Shown here one piece after another: positions 25,610-33,396 of a stretch of DNA of 46,158 nucleotides. The notes beneath the pieces were generated by a model that saw nothing but the letters and a program-made list of their open reading frames with translations, was not told the origin of the DNA and ran no database searches. A program made the translations under genes and the position numbers. The DNA is taken from the NCBI RefSeq assembly GCF_001043975.1, contig NZ_LABY01000007.1:1-46158 (forward strand). The letters run 5' to 3'. This DNA is from Methylobacterium variabile (GTDB lineage Bacteria; Pseudomonadota; Alphaproteobacteria; Rhizobiales; Beijerinckiaceae). Positions within the stretch are counted from its first letter, which is position 1. Each line of letters starts with the position of its first letter.

Positions 25610-25681
25610 GTCCGGTCCCTTCGTTAGCTCTTATCCGTCGGGACAACGCCAGCGGGTGCGCGGGGTCCCGCGCGGGCAGCC

Positions 25682-25696
25682 ATGCCGTTGCGGCAT
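25682..25696. promoter_or_regulatory. Inverted repeat ATGCCG-TTG-CGGCAT
   Basis: Two perfect 6-bp arms around three bases lie between the divergent PRISE reductase and kup genes, next to the tandem repeat block. The symmetry suits a dimeric repressor site. No regulator is assigned. Confidence 0.4.
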
Positions 25697-25704
25697 AGCT
25701 TCTT

Positions 25705-25810
25705 CGTTCTAGGCCGTGAGCCGGGCGGAGCCCGGCGGTTCGTCCTAGGCCATGAGCTGGGCGGAGCCCGGCGGTTCGTCCTAGGCCATGAGCCGGGTGG
25801 AGCCCGGCGG
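25705..25810. repeat. Three tandem 36-bp hairpin repeats upstream of kup
   Basis: Units begin at 25705, 25741 and 25777, each reading CGT(T/C)CTAGGCC(G/A)TGAGC and then a hairpin, GCCGGGC-GGA-GCCCGGC. In unit 2 the left arm is GCTGGGC and in unit 3 GCCGGGT; both changes keep pairing through G-U wobble. The third unit runs into GGAGATCC, and a fragment CGTTCCTAG follows at about 25820. The block lies about 65 nt before the kup start and may act in its mRNA leader. Confidence 0.75.
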
Positions 25811-25875
25811 GGAGATCCGCGTTCCTAGACGCGGCACCGGGGCCGACGGGCTCGGGCGTGCCGGCGGAGGCGCCC

Positions 25876-27807
25876 GTGGGTCAGCTCGCTACGGTTGACG
25901 AGGATACCTCATCGCGGGCAGCCGCGCGGGAGCCGGCCCGGCGGCTGAAGCCCGGCCTGCTGCTGGGCGCCCTCGGGGTCGTCTACGGCGACATCGGCAC
26001 CAGCCCGCTCTACGCGTTCAAGGAGGCGGTGCGGGCCGCCGGCCACGGCCATGCGGAGCCCGCCGCGGTGATCGGCGCGGTGTCGCTGATTCTGTGGGCG
26101 CTCGTCGTCGTGGTGTCGCTCAAGTACGCGGTGCTGATCCTGCGGGCCGACAACCACGGCGAGGGCGGGATCGTGGCGATGCTGGCGCTGCTCGGCGCCC
26201 GCCACGCCGAACCGCGCAGCTGGGCGGGCCTCCTCCTCGTCGTCGGCCTCGTCGGCGCCGCGCTCCTCTACGGCGACGGGGCGATCACGCCGGCGATCTC
26301 GGTGCTCAGCGCCGTCGAGGGCCTGAAGGTCGAGGCGCCCGGCCTCGCCCGCGCGGTGGTGCCGATCACCCTCGTCATCCTGATCGGGCTGTTCCTGATC
26401 CAGAGCAAGGGTGCGGCCTTCATCGGGCGGATCTTCGGGCCGGCGATGCTGGTGTGGTTCTGCGTCCTCGCCTGGCTCGGCTTAGGGGGCATCCTGCAGT
26501 CGCCGCAGATCCTGACGGCGCTCAACCCGCTGCGGGCCGTCAACTTCCTCACCCATGCGGGCTGGGGCGTCAGCTTCGCGATGCTCGGCGCCGCCTTCCT
26601 GGCGGTGACCGGCGGCGAGGCGATGTACGCCGATCTCGGGCATTTCGGCGCCCGGCCGATTCGCCTCGCCTGGTTCGGCCTGGTGCTGCCGGCGCTCGTC
26701 ATCAACTACTTCGGCCAGGGCGCGGTGCTCCTCGCCGAGCCCGACGCGATCGAGAACCCGTTCTACCGCCTCGCCCCCGACTGGGCGCACTATCCCCTGA
26801 TTGGCCTCGCGACGCTCGCCACCGTCATCGCCTCGCAGGCGATCATCTCCGGCGTGTTCTCCCTGACGCAGCAGGCGGTCCAGCTCGGCTTCCTGCCCTA
26901 CATCCGCATCGTCCACACGGCGCGCGACGAGCGCGGCCAGATCTACGTGCCGGTGGTGAACTGGCTGCTGGCCGCCGCCACCTTGAGCGCCGTGCTGATC
27001 TTCGAGACCTCGGACGCGCTGGCCGGCGCCTACGGCATCGCCGTCTCGCTCCTCATGGCGATCACCACGCTGCTGGCCGCCCTCATCGCCCGCCGCTGGG
27101 GCTACAACCTCATCCTCGTCCTTCTGGTCAACGGGCTGTTCCTGGCGATCGACCTCGTGTTCCTGGCCGCCAACAGCGTGAAGGTGGTCGAGGGCGGCTG
27201 GTATCCCCTCGTGCTCACCGCCATCGTGGCGACGACGATGCTGACCTGGCTCCAGGGCACGCGGCTGATCGAGGCCTACCGGGTCGGCGCCCGCCAGGAC
27301 GAGGGCGTGTTTCTCGCGGCCCTGCGCGACCGCCCGCCGATCCGCCTGCCGGGCGCCGGCGCGTTCCTGTCCGCTGCCACGAGGGGCATCCCGCTCCACA
27401 TGACCCGGCTCCTCGAGCGCAGCCACGCCCTGCCGGCCCGCTGCACCATCGTCACCGCCCTCTACGAGGAATCGCCCGTCGTGCCGGAATCCGAGCGCGC
27501 CGAGGTGACCCGGATCGCCCCCGACCTCTTCCGCGTGACGCTCCGCTACGGCTTCATGGAGGACGCCTCGATCCCCGAAGGCCTCGCCTGCGCGGTCGCC
27601 CATCGCGGGCTGCCGGCCGACTTCGTCGAGGACGTCACGGTCTTCGTCGGCCACGAGACGATCATCCCCAAGCACAACCACCGCGGCATGGCCGGATGGC
27701 GCGAGACCCTGTTCGCCTTCATGATGCGCAACGGCGAGCGCACCGGCGCCTTCTTCTGCGTGCCGACCCGGCAGGTGATGGAGGTGGGCACGGAGATCGA
27801 GATCTGA
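25876..27807 (+). CDS. kup: Low-affinity potassium uptake protein Kup
   Basis: The 643-aa inner-membrane K+/H+ symporter carries KUP/HAK signatures: LGALGVVYGDIGTSPLYAFKEA (about 31-52), LKYAVLILRADNHGEGGI, YGDGAITPAISVLSAVEGL, GGEAMYADLGHFG and VINYFGQGA, with about 12 membrane segments to residue 455 and a cytoplasmic C-terminal domain. I prefer GTG at 25876, which has GGAGG 5 nt upstream, over GTG at 25858, which lacks a ribosome binding site; both keep the full domain. The gene is preceded by the 36-bp hairpin repeats. It is monocistronic, convergent with the VOC genes. Confidence 0.95.
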   Translation: MGQLATVDEDTSSRAAAREPARRLKPGLLLGALGVVYGDIGTSPLYAFKEAVRAAGHGHAEPAAVIGAVSLILWALVVVVSLKYAVLILRADNHGEGGIVAMLALLGARHAEPRSWAGLLLVVGLVGAALLYGDGAITPAISVLSAVEGLKVEAPGLARAVVPITLVILIGLFLIQSKGAAFIGRIFGPAMLVWFCVLAWLGLGGILQSPQILTALNPLRAVNFLTHAGWGVSFAMLGAAFLAVTGGEAMYADLGHFGARPIRLAWFGLVLPALVINYFGQGAVLLAEPDAIENPFYRLAPDWAHYPLIGLATLATVIASQAIISGVFSLTQQAVQLGFLPYIRIVHTARDERGQIYVPVVNWLLAAATLSAVLIFETSDALAGAYGIAVSLLMAITTLLAALIARRWGYNLILVLLVNGLFLAIDLVFLAANSVKVVEGGWYPLVLTAIVATTMLTWLQGTRLIEAYRVGARQDEGVFLAALRDRPPIRLPGAGAFLSAATRGIPLHMTRLLERSHALPARCTIVTALYEESPVVPESERAEVTRIAPDLFRVTLRYGFMEDASIPEGLACAVAHRGLPADFVEDVTVFVGHETIIPKHNHRGMAGWRETLFAFMMRNGERTGAFFCVPTRQVMEVGTEIEI

Positions 27808-27828
27808 GGAGTGTCGACAGGCATCGCC

Positions 27829-28221
27829 TCAGCCGACGGGATTGCTCACCTCGACCAGGTTCTCGTCGGGATCGTAGAAGTAGACCGACAGGATCCTGCC
27901 GGTCGCGCCTTCGCGCTCGATCGGCCCGCTGATGATCGTGACGCCCTCGCGCTCCAGATGAGCGACGACCTCGGCGAGCGGCGTGTCGGTCAGCAGGCAG
28001 AAATCCCCGGCGCCGCGGCTCGGATGACGGGTCTGCGCGTCGACGCTTGCATGCAGTTGCTGAAGGTTGATCTTCTGGGATCCGAAATGCAGCGCCCAGC
28101 GCTTGGGCGCGACCTCGCGCGCCTCGAGGCGGAGGGTGCGCCGGTAGAACGTCACCGTCGCGTCGATGTCGAGGACGACCAGGACGAAATGGTCGATGGC
28201 GCGGATGCGGATCGGGGTCAT
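27829..28221 (-). CDS. VOC-family (glyoxalase/dioxygenase-like) protein
   Basis: The 130-aa vicinal oxygen chelate protein has paired beta-alpha-beta-beta-beta modules: RIRAIDHFVLVVLDIDATVTFY (first metal His, about 11) and SVYFYDPDENLVEVSN (terminal Glu, about 124). The internal segment RWALHFGSQKINLQQ supports a glyoxalase/virulence-type VOC. Metal-dependent isomerase or dioxygenase activity is possible; the substrate is unknown. Its ATG overlaps the upstream VOC gene's TGA (ATGA), so the two VOC proteins are co-translated. Confidence 0.88.
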   Translation of the reverse strand: MTPIRIRAIDHFVLVVLDIDATVTFYRRTLRLEAREVAPKRWALHFGSQKINLQQLHASVDAQTRHPSRGAGDFCLLTDTPLAEVVAHLEREGVTIISGPIEREGATGRILSVYFYDPDENLVEVSNPVG

Positions 28222-28664
28222 GGCTTCCTCACTTCCGCCCGCCGCTCACCGAGCCGCGCCCCGAGACGCAGCAGGTATCCGTCCGGGTCCTGCACCAGGA
28301 ACTGGCGCTGGCCGACCTCGACGCGGCCGGCCCGGTACCAGGCGTCCTCGACCGCCATGAACAAGGGCCAGCCGGCCTCCTCCAGCCGCGCCAGCACCGG
28401 CTCCACCGCCGCGACCTCGATCTGGACATTGATCCCGCGCCCCAGCGGCGTCTCCAGCGGGCCGGTCAGCCACTGCCGGGAGGCGGGGCTGCGCTCATCC
28501 AGCATCACCTGCGCGCCGTCGAGGTCGAGATAGGCGAAGCCCGCCTCCGGCCGGTCGTAGGCGACCCGGAAGCCGATCAGGCCGACCCAGAACCGCAGGC
28601 TCAGCCCGAGGTCGGCGACCAGGAACTCGGGGACCAGCTTCGCGCGCGTGAGCGTGACCGTCAT
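28218..28664 (-). CDS. Bleomycin-resistance-like VOC protein
   Basis: The 148-aa protein has the bleomycin-resistance/VOC fold: LVPEFLVADLGLSLRFWVGLIGF at the N-terminus, FAYLDLDGAQVMLDE, GRGINVQIEVAAVEPVLARL and QRQFLVQDPDGYLLRLG. Instead of the first metal His it has PEF, as in drug-binding (non-metal) members such as Ble. It may bind a hydrophobic or peptide antibiotic or act as an enzyme. It is the first of a two-gene overlapping unit; the 135-nt upstream gap is shared with the divergent SAF-domain gene. Confidence 0.85.
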   Translation of the reverse strand: MTVTLTRAKLVPEFLVADLGLSLRFWVGLIGFRVAYDRPEAGFAYLDLDGAQVMLDERSPASRQWLTGPLETPLGRGINVQIEVAAVEPVLARLEEAGWPLFMAVEDAWYRAGRVEVGQRQFLVQDPDGYLLRLGARLGERRAEVRKP

Positions 28665-28799
28665 GCTCGCCCCGGCTCCCGGCCCGGCATCCGCGCCGGT
28701 TGACCTGATGCTGCCGATCCGTGACGGTTCGCGCAACGGCGTTCGCGGAATCGCCGAAGGATCGATGAGGCGGCCCACGTGCCGCCCCGGGGAGGACAG

Positions 28800-30155
28800 A
28801 TGAGCCTGTACCACAAGCTCGCCGCGCGGGCGGAGGCCGGCAATCCGGTGCGGATCGGGGTGATCGGGGCCGGCAAGTTCGGCTCGATGTTCCTGTCGCA
28901 GGCGCCGCGCACGCCGGGGCTGCACGTCGTCGGCGTCGCCGACCTCGACCCCCAGCGGGCGCGGGCCGCGCTCGCCCGGGTCGGCTGGCCGGCGGAGCGA
29001 TACGAGGCCAGAAGCGTCGCCGAGGCGATGCGCCAGGGCACGACCTTCCTCACCGACGACGCCGAGGGCCTGATCGCTGCGGACGGGATCGAGGTGATCG
29101 TCGAGGCGACCGGCCATCCGGGGGCCGGCATCCGCCACGCGCTCGCCTGCTGCCGGCACGCGCGCCACATCGTGATGGTCAACGTCGAGGCCGACGCGCT
29201 CGCCGGGCCCCTGATCGCCCGCCGGGCGGCGGAGGCCGGCATCGTCTACTCCTTCGCCTACGGCGACCAGCCGGCGCTGATCGCCGAGATCGTCGACTGG
29301 GCCCGCACCGCCGGCTTTCGCGTCGTCTGCGCCGGCAAGGGCACGAAGTACCTGCCGGTCTACCACGCCTCGACCCCCGACACGGTCTGGGGCCATTACG
29401 GCTTCACCGAGGAGCAGGTCGCCGGCGGCGACTTCAACCCACAGATGTTCAACTCCTTCCTCGACGGCACCAAGTCGGCGCTGGAGATGGCGGCGGTGGC
29501 CAATGCCTGCGATCTGACGCCGCCGCCCGCCGGCCTCGCCTTCCCTCCTTGCGGCGTCGACGACCTGCCGACCCTGCTCAGGCCGGAATCCGCCGGCGGC
29601 ATCCTGCCGGTGGACGGCACGGTCGAGGTGGTGTCGTCGCTCGAGCGCGACGGCCGCCCGGTCTTTCGCGATCTGCGCTGGGGCGTCTACGCCACCTTCG
29701 AGGCGCCCTCCGACTACGTCCGCAAGTGCTTCTCCGAGTACGGCCTGAGGACCGACCCGAGCGGGCGCTACAGCGCGATGTACAAGCCCTATCACCTGAT
29801 CGGGCTCGAGCTCGGCCTCTCGGTCGCCAGCATCGCCGTGCGCGGCGAGCCCACCGGCGCCACACGGGGCTTCTCGGGCGACGTGGTGGCGACCGCCAAG
29901 CGCGACCTGAAGGCCGGCGAGCGCCTGGACGGGGAGGGGGGCTACACCGTCTACGGCCGGCTGATGCCGGCGCGGGACTCGCTCGCCGCCGGCGGCCTGC
30001 CGATCGGCCTCGCCCACGGCCTCACCCTGACCCGCCCGGTCGCCGCCGGCCGGCCGGTCTCGTGGGACGACGTCGCCTTCGCGGCCGACGATCCGGCGAT
30101 CCGCTTCCGGCGGGAGATGGAGGCGGTGTTCCGGGGAGAGGTGGGGGCGGGGTGA
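28800..30155 (+). CDS. NAD(P)-binding dehydrogenase with C-terminal SAF domain
   Basis: The 451-aa protein has an N-terminal Rossmann fold (IGVIGAGKFGSMFLSQAPR, about 20-38) similar to homoserine dehydrogenase and Gfo/Idh/MocA enzymes, with EATGHPGAGIRHALAC in the cofactor region. The central catalytic domain contains GKGTKYLPVYH, GFTEEQVAGGDFNPQMFNSF and DGTKSALEMAAVANA. A C-terminal SAF domain (about 355-420; VATAKRDLKAGERLDGEGGYTVYG) is the module also seen in sialic acid synthases, altronate dehydratase and FlgA. Such fusions often oxidise sugar acids, but the substrate is not known. The ATG at 28800 has GGAGG 4 nt before it; a GTG 21 nt upstream would skip that site. It is not in an operon. 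Confidence 0.85.
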   Translation: MSLYHKLAARAEAGNPVRIGVIGAGKFGSMFLSQAPRTPGLHVVGVADLDPQRARAALARVGWPAERYEARSVAEAMRQGTTFLTDDAEGLIAADGIEVIVEATGHPGAGIRHALACCRHARHIVMVNVEADALAGPLIARRAAEAGIVYSFAYGDQPALIAEIVDWARTAGFRVVCAGKGTKYLPVYHASTPDTVWGHYGFTEEQVAGGDFNPQMFNSFLDGTKSALEMAAVANACDLTPPPAGLAFPPCGVDDLPTLLRPESAGGILPVDGTVEVVSSLERDGRPVFRDLRWGVYATFEAPSDYVRKCFSEYGLRTDPSGRYSAMYKPYHLIGLELGLSVASIAVRGEPTGATRGFSGDVVATAKRDLKAGERLDGEGGYTVYGRLMPARDSLAAGGLPIGLAHGLTLTRPVAAGRPVSWDDVAFAADDPAIRFRREMEAVFRGEVGAG

Positions 30156-30290
30156 GGCGCGGAATTCAGGCGGATACTCTCGACCCCCTTGCGAGGGAGA
30201 TCCGGGACCCGGCGCACGAACCCGCGAAGCGACCGCTCGCCTGCAACGGTGCAGTCTGCAGGGCCGCTTCGCAGCCCTTCCCTCGCTGGA

Positions 30291-30332
30291 TCCCGGATCG
30301 CATTCCACTGTCGCTGCCTGCGCCCGGGAAAG
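30291..30332. repeat. Dispersed extragenic repeat, copy B
   Basis: This is the second copy of the unit at 15351-15392, sharing TCCCGGATC, TTCC, CTGTCGCT and CCGGGA with the same spacing. It lies in the 200-nt gap after the SAF-domain gene, downstream of a hairpin with GCGAAGCG/CGCTTCGC arms (about 30225-30272). Confidence 0.6.
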
Positions 30333-30356
30333 GGCGGGATCAGGGGAGGACCGGGC

Positions 30357-30761
30357 CTACACCTGGAACTCCCGGTCCACGGGCACCTGCATCCCGGTGA
30401 CGAGGGCGTTGGTCTGGTTGGCCATGCCGATCACCGCCAGCAGCTCGCCGTGCTGGGCGTCCGTCATGCCCTTCGCCCGGGCGGCGGCGGTGTGCGAGTG
30501 GATGCAGTAGCTGCAGCCGTTCGCGGTCGAGACCGCGATGTAGATCAGCTCCTTGGTCAGCGGGTCGAGGGCGCCGTCGGCGGCCATCACCTGCTTCAGG
30601 TCGGCCCAGGTCCGCTCCAGCACCGCCGGCTGGTTGGCGAGCGCGCGCCAGAAATTGTTGATGAAATCCGAGCGGCGCACCGCCCGGATGTCGTCGAACA
30701 CCGCCTTGACGCGGGGATCTCCGTCCGCCTCCGCGTCGCTCCAGAGCCTCACGGTCGCCAT
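30357..30761 (-). CDS. AhpD-like carboxymuconolactone decarboxylase family protein
   Basis: The 134-aa all-helical protein has the AhpD redox motif CSYCIHSH (about 83-90), with two Cys and a His relay, preceded by DPLTKELIYIAVSTANG. AhpD proteins reduce peroxiredoxin partners or detoxify peroxides; other members of the family decarboxylate muconolactones but lack the CxxC. The motif supports a peroxidase/thiol-redox role. The chosen ATG at 30761 begins MATVRLWS and gives the normal length. No peroxiredoxin gene is adjacent, and the gene lies 59 nt downstream of the small secreted protein gene on the same strand. Confidence 0.88.
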   Translation of the reverse strand: MATVRLWSDAEADGDPRVKAVFDDIRAVRRSDFINNFWRALANQPAVLERTWADLKQVMAADGALDPLTKELIYIAVSTANGCSYCIHSHTAAARAKGMTDAQHGELLAVIGMANQTNALVTGMQVPVDREFQV

Positions 30762-30820
30762 GCGGTCGTCCTCCTTCGCGGTGCGGGCGCGATTGAGTGA
30801 CCCGCCGTCCCGGGCCGAGC

Positions 30821-31102
30821 TTACGACTTGCGCTCGTTGCTGGCGACCGGGCGGGCGATGCGCGGACGGTCGGCCTCGTTCATCACCTCCCGGCAGGCCG
30901 GGCTCAGCTTCGGCTTCTCCCGCCGCAGGCAGGCGGTGATGCCCGGGATGCTCGGGATCTCCCCGGCGCACAGGCGCCAGACATCGGGCGTGCAGGCGGC
31001 GCGCTGGGCGCTGGTGGCCTCGGCCAGGGCCTGCGTCGCGCTGCCGAGCGTCAGGGCCGTCAGGCAGGCGCCCAGGCCGATACCGATGAGCGAGGTCCTC
31101 AT
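30821..31102 (-). CDS. Small secreted cysteine-rich protein
   Basis: This 93-aa protein of unknown function has a Sec signal peptide (MRTSLIGIGLGACLTALTLG, cleavage near ALAEA, about residue 28). The mature part has four Cys in the order ACTPDVWRLC, ITACL and SPACREV, likely two disulfides, with Pro and charged residues between. I do not recognise a named family with certainty, although small periplasmic proteins with this C-(x8)-C...C...C layout are frequent in Methylobacterium-like genomes. A strong sigma-70-like promoter lies about 95 nt upstream, and GGGGA precedes the ATG. It may be co-transcribed with the AhpD-like gene 59 nt downstream. Confidence 0.78.
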   Translation of the reverse strand: MRTSLIGIGLGACLTALTLGSATQALAEATSAQRAACTPDVWRLCAGEIPSIPGITACLRREKPKLSPACREVMNEADRPRIARPVASNERKS

Positions 31103-31577
31103 GATCGTTCCCCATGATGCGAGATCAGCATTCGGACATCGACATCTTGCAATGTCCGGCGGGATCGCCGTCGTCCGCCGCTCGCCATCCACATGAGAAT
31201 TATGATCGGCGCCTGAATTGCGTCAATTGCAATGTAATCCAAGATGAGGCGTGTCGTAATGGCTCCGTGCGGTGGAGCACGCGGGCGATCGACGCCGCAC
31301 TGACTTGTGGGTGCGGCCGCGCACAAGCCGAAGGCGCGTCATGGCCGGAGATAGTCTCCGGCGCGACTGGGGACGGGCCGGGTTTGGCCGGCATGACGGA
31401 TCCCGAGCGGGAGGCGCGCGCGCCGGTGGCGCGCGAGAGCGTCGTTCCGCTGGGTCAGGCGAAGTCGCTCGTCCTCTTACGCGCCGACTGCGCGGCGGTC
31501 GCCGGGCGGTCGGAGCATGCGTGGGGGAGGCGACCGGGGCGCCGGAGTCGGCGCCCCTCGCCCCGCCGGGGACGGCG
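31103..31577. other. 475-nt region without a convincing gene
   Basis: The part next to the small secreted protein (31103-31270) is AT-richer and holds its promoter. The part next to the hydantoinase end (31300-31577) is GC-rich with only short overlapping ORFs of no recognisable family. I see no repeat or RNA gene in it. Confidence 0.5.
31199..31226 (-). promoter_or_regulatory. Sigma-70-like promoter for the small secreted protein
   Basis: On the minus strand TTGACG (31226-31221) is followed after 16 nt by CATAAT (31204-31199), five of six matches to each consensus hexamer. The implied start is about 90 nt before the ATG at 31102. ATTGC-N7-GCAAT (31217-31233) overlaps the -35 box and could be an operator. 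Confidence 0.6.
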
Positions 31578-33077
31578 TCAGCCGCGCCGGGCCGCAGCGT
31601 CGAAGCCGTCCGGCACGCGGCCCGAAGGCGTCGCCAGGGCGTAGGGCCCGCGGGCGAGGAAGCGGCCGGAGCCGGGTGCGGCCAGCACCTGCCCGTCGCG
31701 CACCGCCACCTCGCCCCGCCGGATGGTCATGACGGGTAGGCCCTTGAGGCGCATCCCCTCCCAGGGGGTGTAGTCGATGGCGTGGTGCAGGTCGGCGTTG
31801 GTGAGGGTGCGCTCGGCATCCGGGTTCCACAGCACCAGGTCGGCGTCGGCGCCCGGCGCCAGCGTGCCTTTTCGGCCGGCGAGCCCGAACAGCCGGGCGG
31901 CATTGGTCGAGGTCAGGCGCACGAAGGTCGGCAGGTCGATGCGCCCGGCCGAGACGCCCGCCGAGAACAGCACGGGCAGCCGGGTCTCGATCCCCGGCAC
32001 GCCGTTCGGGATCGCGTTGAAGGCCGGCATCCCGTCCGGCCGCGCCTTGGCGCCGCCCTGGCCGTAGCCGCTGCTGCCCGGATCGCGCTTGGCGGTCGCG
32101 AAGGAGAAGCCGCAATGGTCGGAGGAGACCACGTCGAGGGTGCCCTCGCGGATCCGGGCCCAGATCCGCTCCGCCTCGCCCGGCGCCCGGAGCGCCGGCG
32201 AGCACACCACCTTGGCGCCCTCGAAGTCGGGCTTCGCGAGGTCGTCGGTCGAGAGCGTCAGGTATTGCGGGCAGGTCTCGCCCCAGACCTTCACGCCCCG
32301 CGCCCGCGCCCGGGCGATCTCTTCCGCCGCCTCGTCGCAGGAGACGTGGAAGACCTGGATCGGCTGGTCGACGAGCTCGGCGAGCGCGATCGCCCGGTGC
32401 GTCGCCTCGCGCTCGACCACCGGCGGCCGGGCCCAGGCGTGCTGGAGCGGGTCGGTGAGGCCGGCCTCCAGCAGGGCGCGGATGCGCCAGCCGATGGCGT
32501 CGTAGTTCTCGCAATGCACCGTCACGAAGGCGCCGAGGCGGCGCGCGGTCGCCAGCACCTCGAGGAACTGGCCGTCGGTGAGGCGTAAGGGGTCGTAGGT
32601 GAGGAAGACCTTGAGGCTGCGGATGCCGCGGGCGACCAGCGCTGGCACCTCCTCCTCCAGCACTGCGGGCGTCGGGTCGGTGATGATCTGGTGGAAGCTG
32701 TAATCGGCCCGGGAGGCTCTCGCGCTGGCCTCGTAGCCGGTCGCGGTGGCGGCGATCGGGTGGCCCTTCCACTGCGGCACGAAGCAGATGAACGAGGTGG
32801 TGCCGCCGGCGAGCGCCGCGGCCGAGCCGCTGGAGAAACTCTCCTCCTGCACCCCGCCGCCCTCGGAGGGCTCCTCGATGTGGCAGTGCGGGTCGAGGCC
32901 GCCGGGGGTGACGACGAGGCCCTTGGCGTCGATCTCGTCCCGGCCCCGGCGCAAGCCCCGGCCGACCGCCGCGATCACCCCGTCGCGCACGCCGAGATCG
33001 GCCTCGAACACCTCGGCCGGGCCGGCGAGCGTCGCGCCGCGCACCACCAGGTCATAGTCGAATTCGTGGTTCGCCAT
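31578..33077 (-). CDS. Dihydropyrimidinase / D-hydantoinase
   Basis: The 499-aa cyclic amidohydrolase opens dihydropyrimidine, hydantoin or phenylhydantoin rings to N-carbamoyl acids in the cytoplasm. Binuclear metal ligands are visible: TPGGLDPHCHIEEP (HxH, about 67), the carboxylated Lys in SLKVFLTYD (about 158), VTVHCENYD, IQVFHVSCDEA and DVVSSDHCGFSF (Asp). ATG 33077 gives normal length. The products are substrates of M20-type carbamoylases like the one at 10.3-11.6 kb, although the two genes are far apart. It is divergent from a Tat-exported metallo-beta-lactamase. Whether it is a true dihydropyrimidinase or a hydantoinase cannot be told from motifs. Confidence 0.92.
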   Translation of the reverse strand: MANHEFDYDLVVRGATLAGPAEVFEADLGVRDGVIAAVGRGLRRGRDEIDAKGLVVTPGGLDPHCHIEEPSEGGGVQEESFSSGSAAALAGGTTSFICFVPQWKGHPIAATATGYEASARASRADYSFHQIITDPTPAVLEEEVPALVARGIRSLKVFLTYDPLRLTDGQFLEVLATARRLGAFVTVHCENYDAIGWRIRALLEAGLTDPLQHAWARPPVVEREATHRAIALAELVDQPIQVFHVSCDEAAEEIARARARGVKVWGETCPQYLTLSTDDLAKPDFEGAKVVCSPALRAPGEAERIWARIREGTLDVVSSDHCGFSFATAKRDPGSSGYGQGGAKARPDGMPAFNAIPNGVPGIETRLPVLFSAGVSAGRIDLPTFVRLTSTNAARLFGLAGRKGTLAPGADADLVLWNPDAERTLTNADLHHAIDYTPWEGMRLKGLPVMTIRRGEVAVRDGQVLAAPGSGRFLARGPYALATPSGRVPDGFDAAARRG

Positions 33078-33356
33078 CGCGGCTCCTCCCCGGCAAGCGC
33101 TGACGCGCCGGGGTAGGGCCCGCCTCGAAACCCTGTCAATTCCGGCACCGGCCCGGATCGGCGCAGGTGCCGACCGGGTGGGCAGGGGGCCTGCAATTTG
33201 GGCGGCGGGACCTCGCGCCGTGCCTGTCCGGGCGGCAGCGGCGCGCCGGGCGATCGGGCCGGATCCGGTTTGACAAACCCGCCGGGACCGATCGACAAAG
33301 AGGCACCGCAGAGGTTCCGGCCGCGCTGAGCCAGCGGACATCCCGCCGGCCCGCGC

Positions 33357-33377
33357 GCAAGAATGGCGCCCGCGGGA
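33357..33377 (+). promoter_or_regulatory. Leader motif GCAAGAATGGC(G)CCCGCGGGA upstream of the MBL gene
   Basis: This 21-nt block differs at one base from 18790-18810 and lies 40 nt before the start codon, followed by GGAGGA. A TTGACA hexamer lies upstream at 33270-33275 but without a good -10 box. The surrounding 319-nt gap to the divergent hydantoinase gene holds nothing else I can name. Confidence 0.55.
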
Positions 33378-33396
33378 CAGCGTGGAGGAAACATCG

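Noticed and set aside
25705..25810. Possible CRISPR array
   Set aside because: The 36-bp units abut directly with no unique spacers, and no cas genes are present.
25858..25875. Earlier GTG start for kup
   Set aside because: No ribosome binding site precedes it, whereas GGAGG lies 5 nt before GTG 25876.
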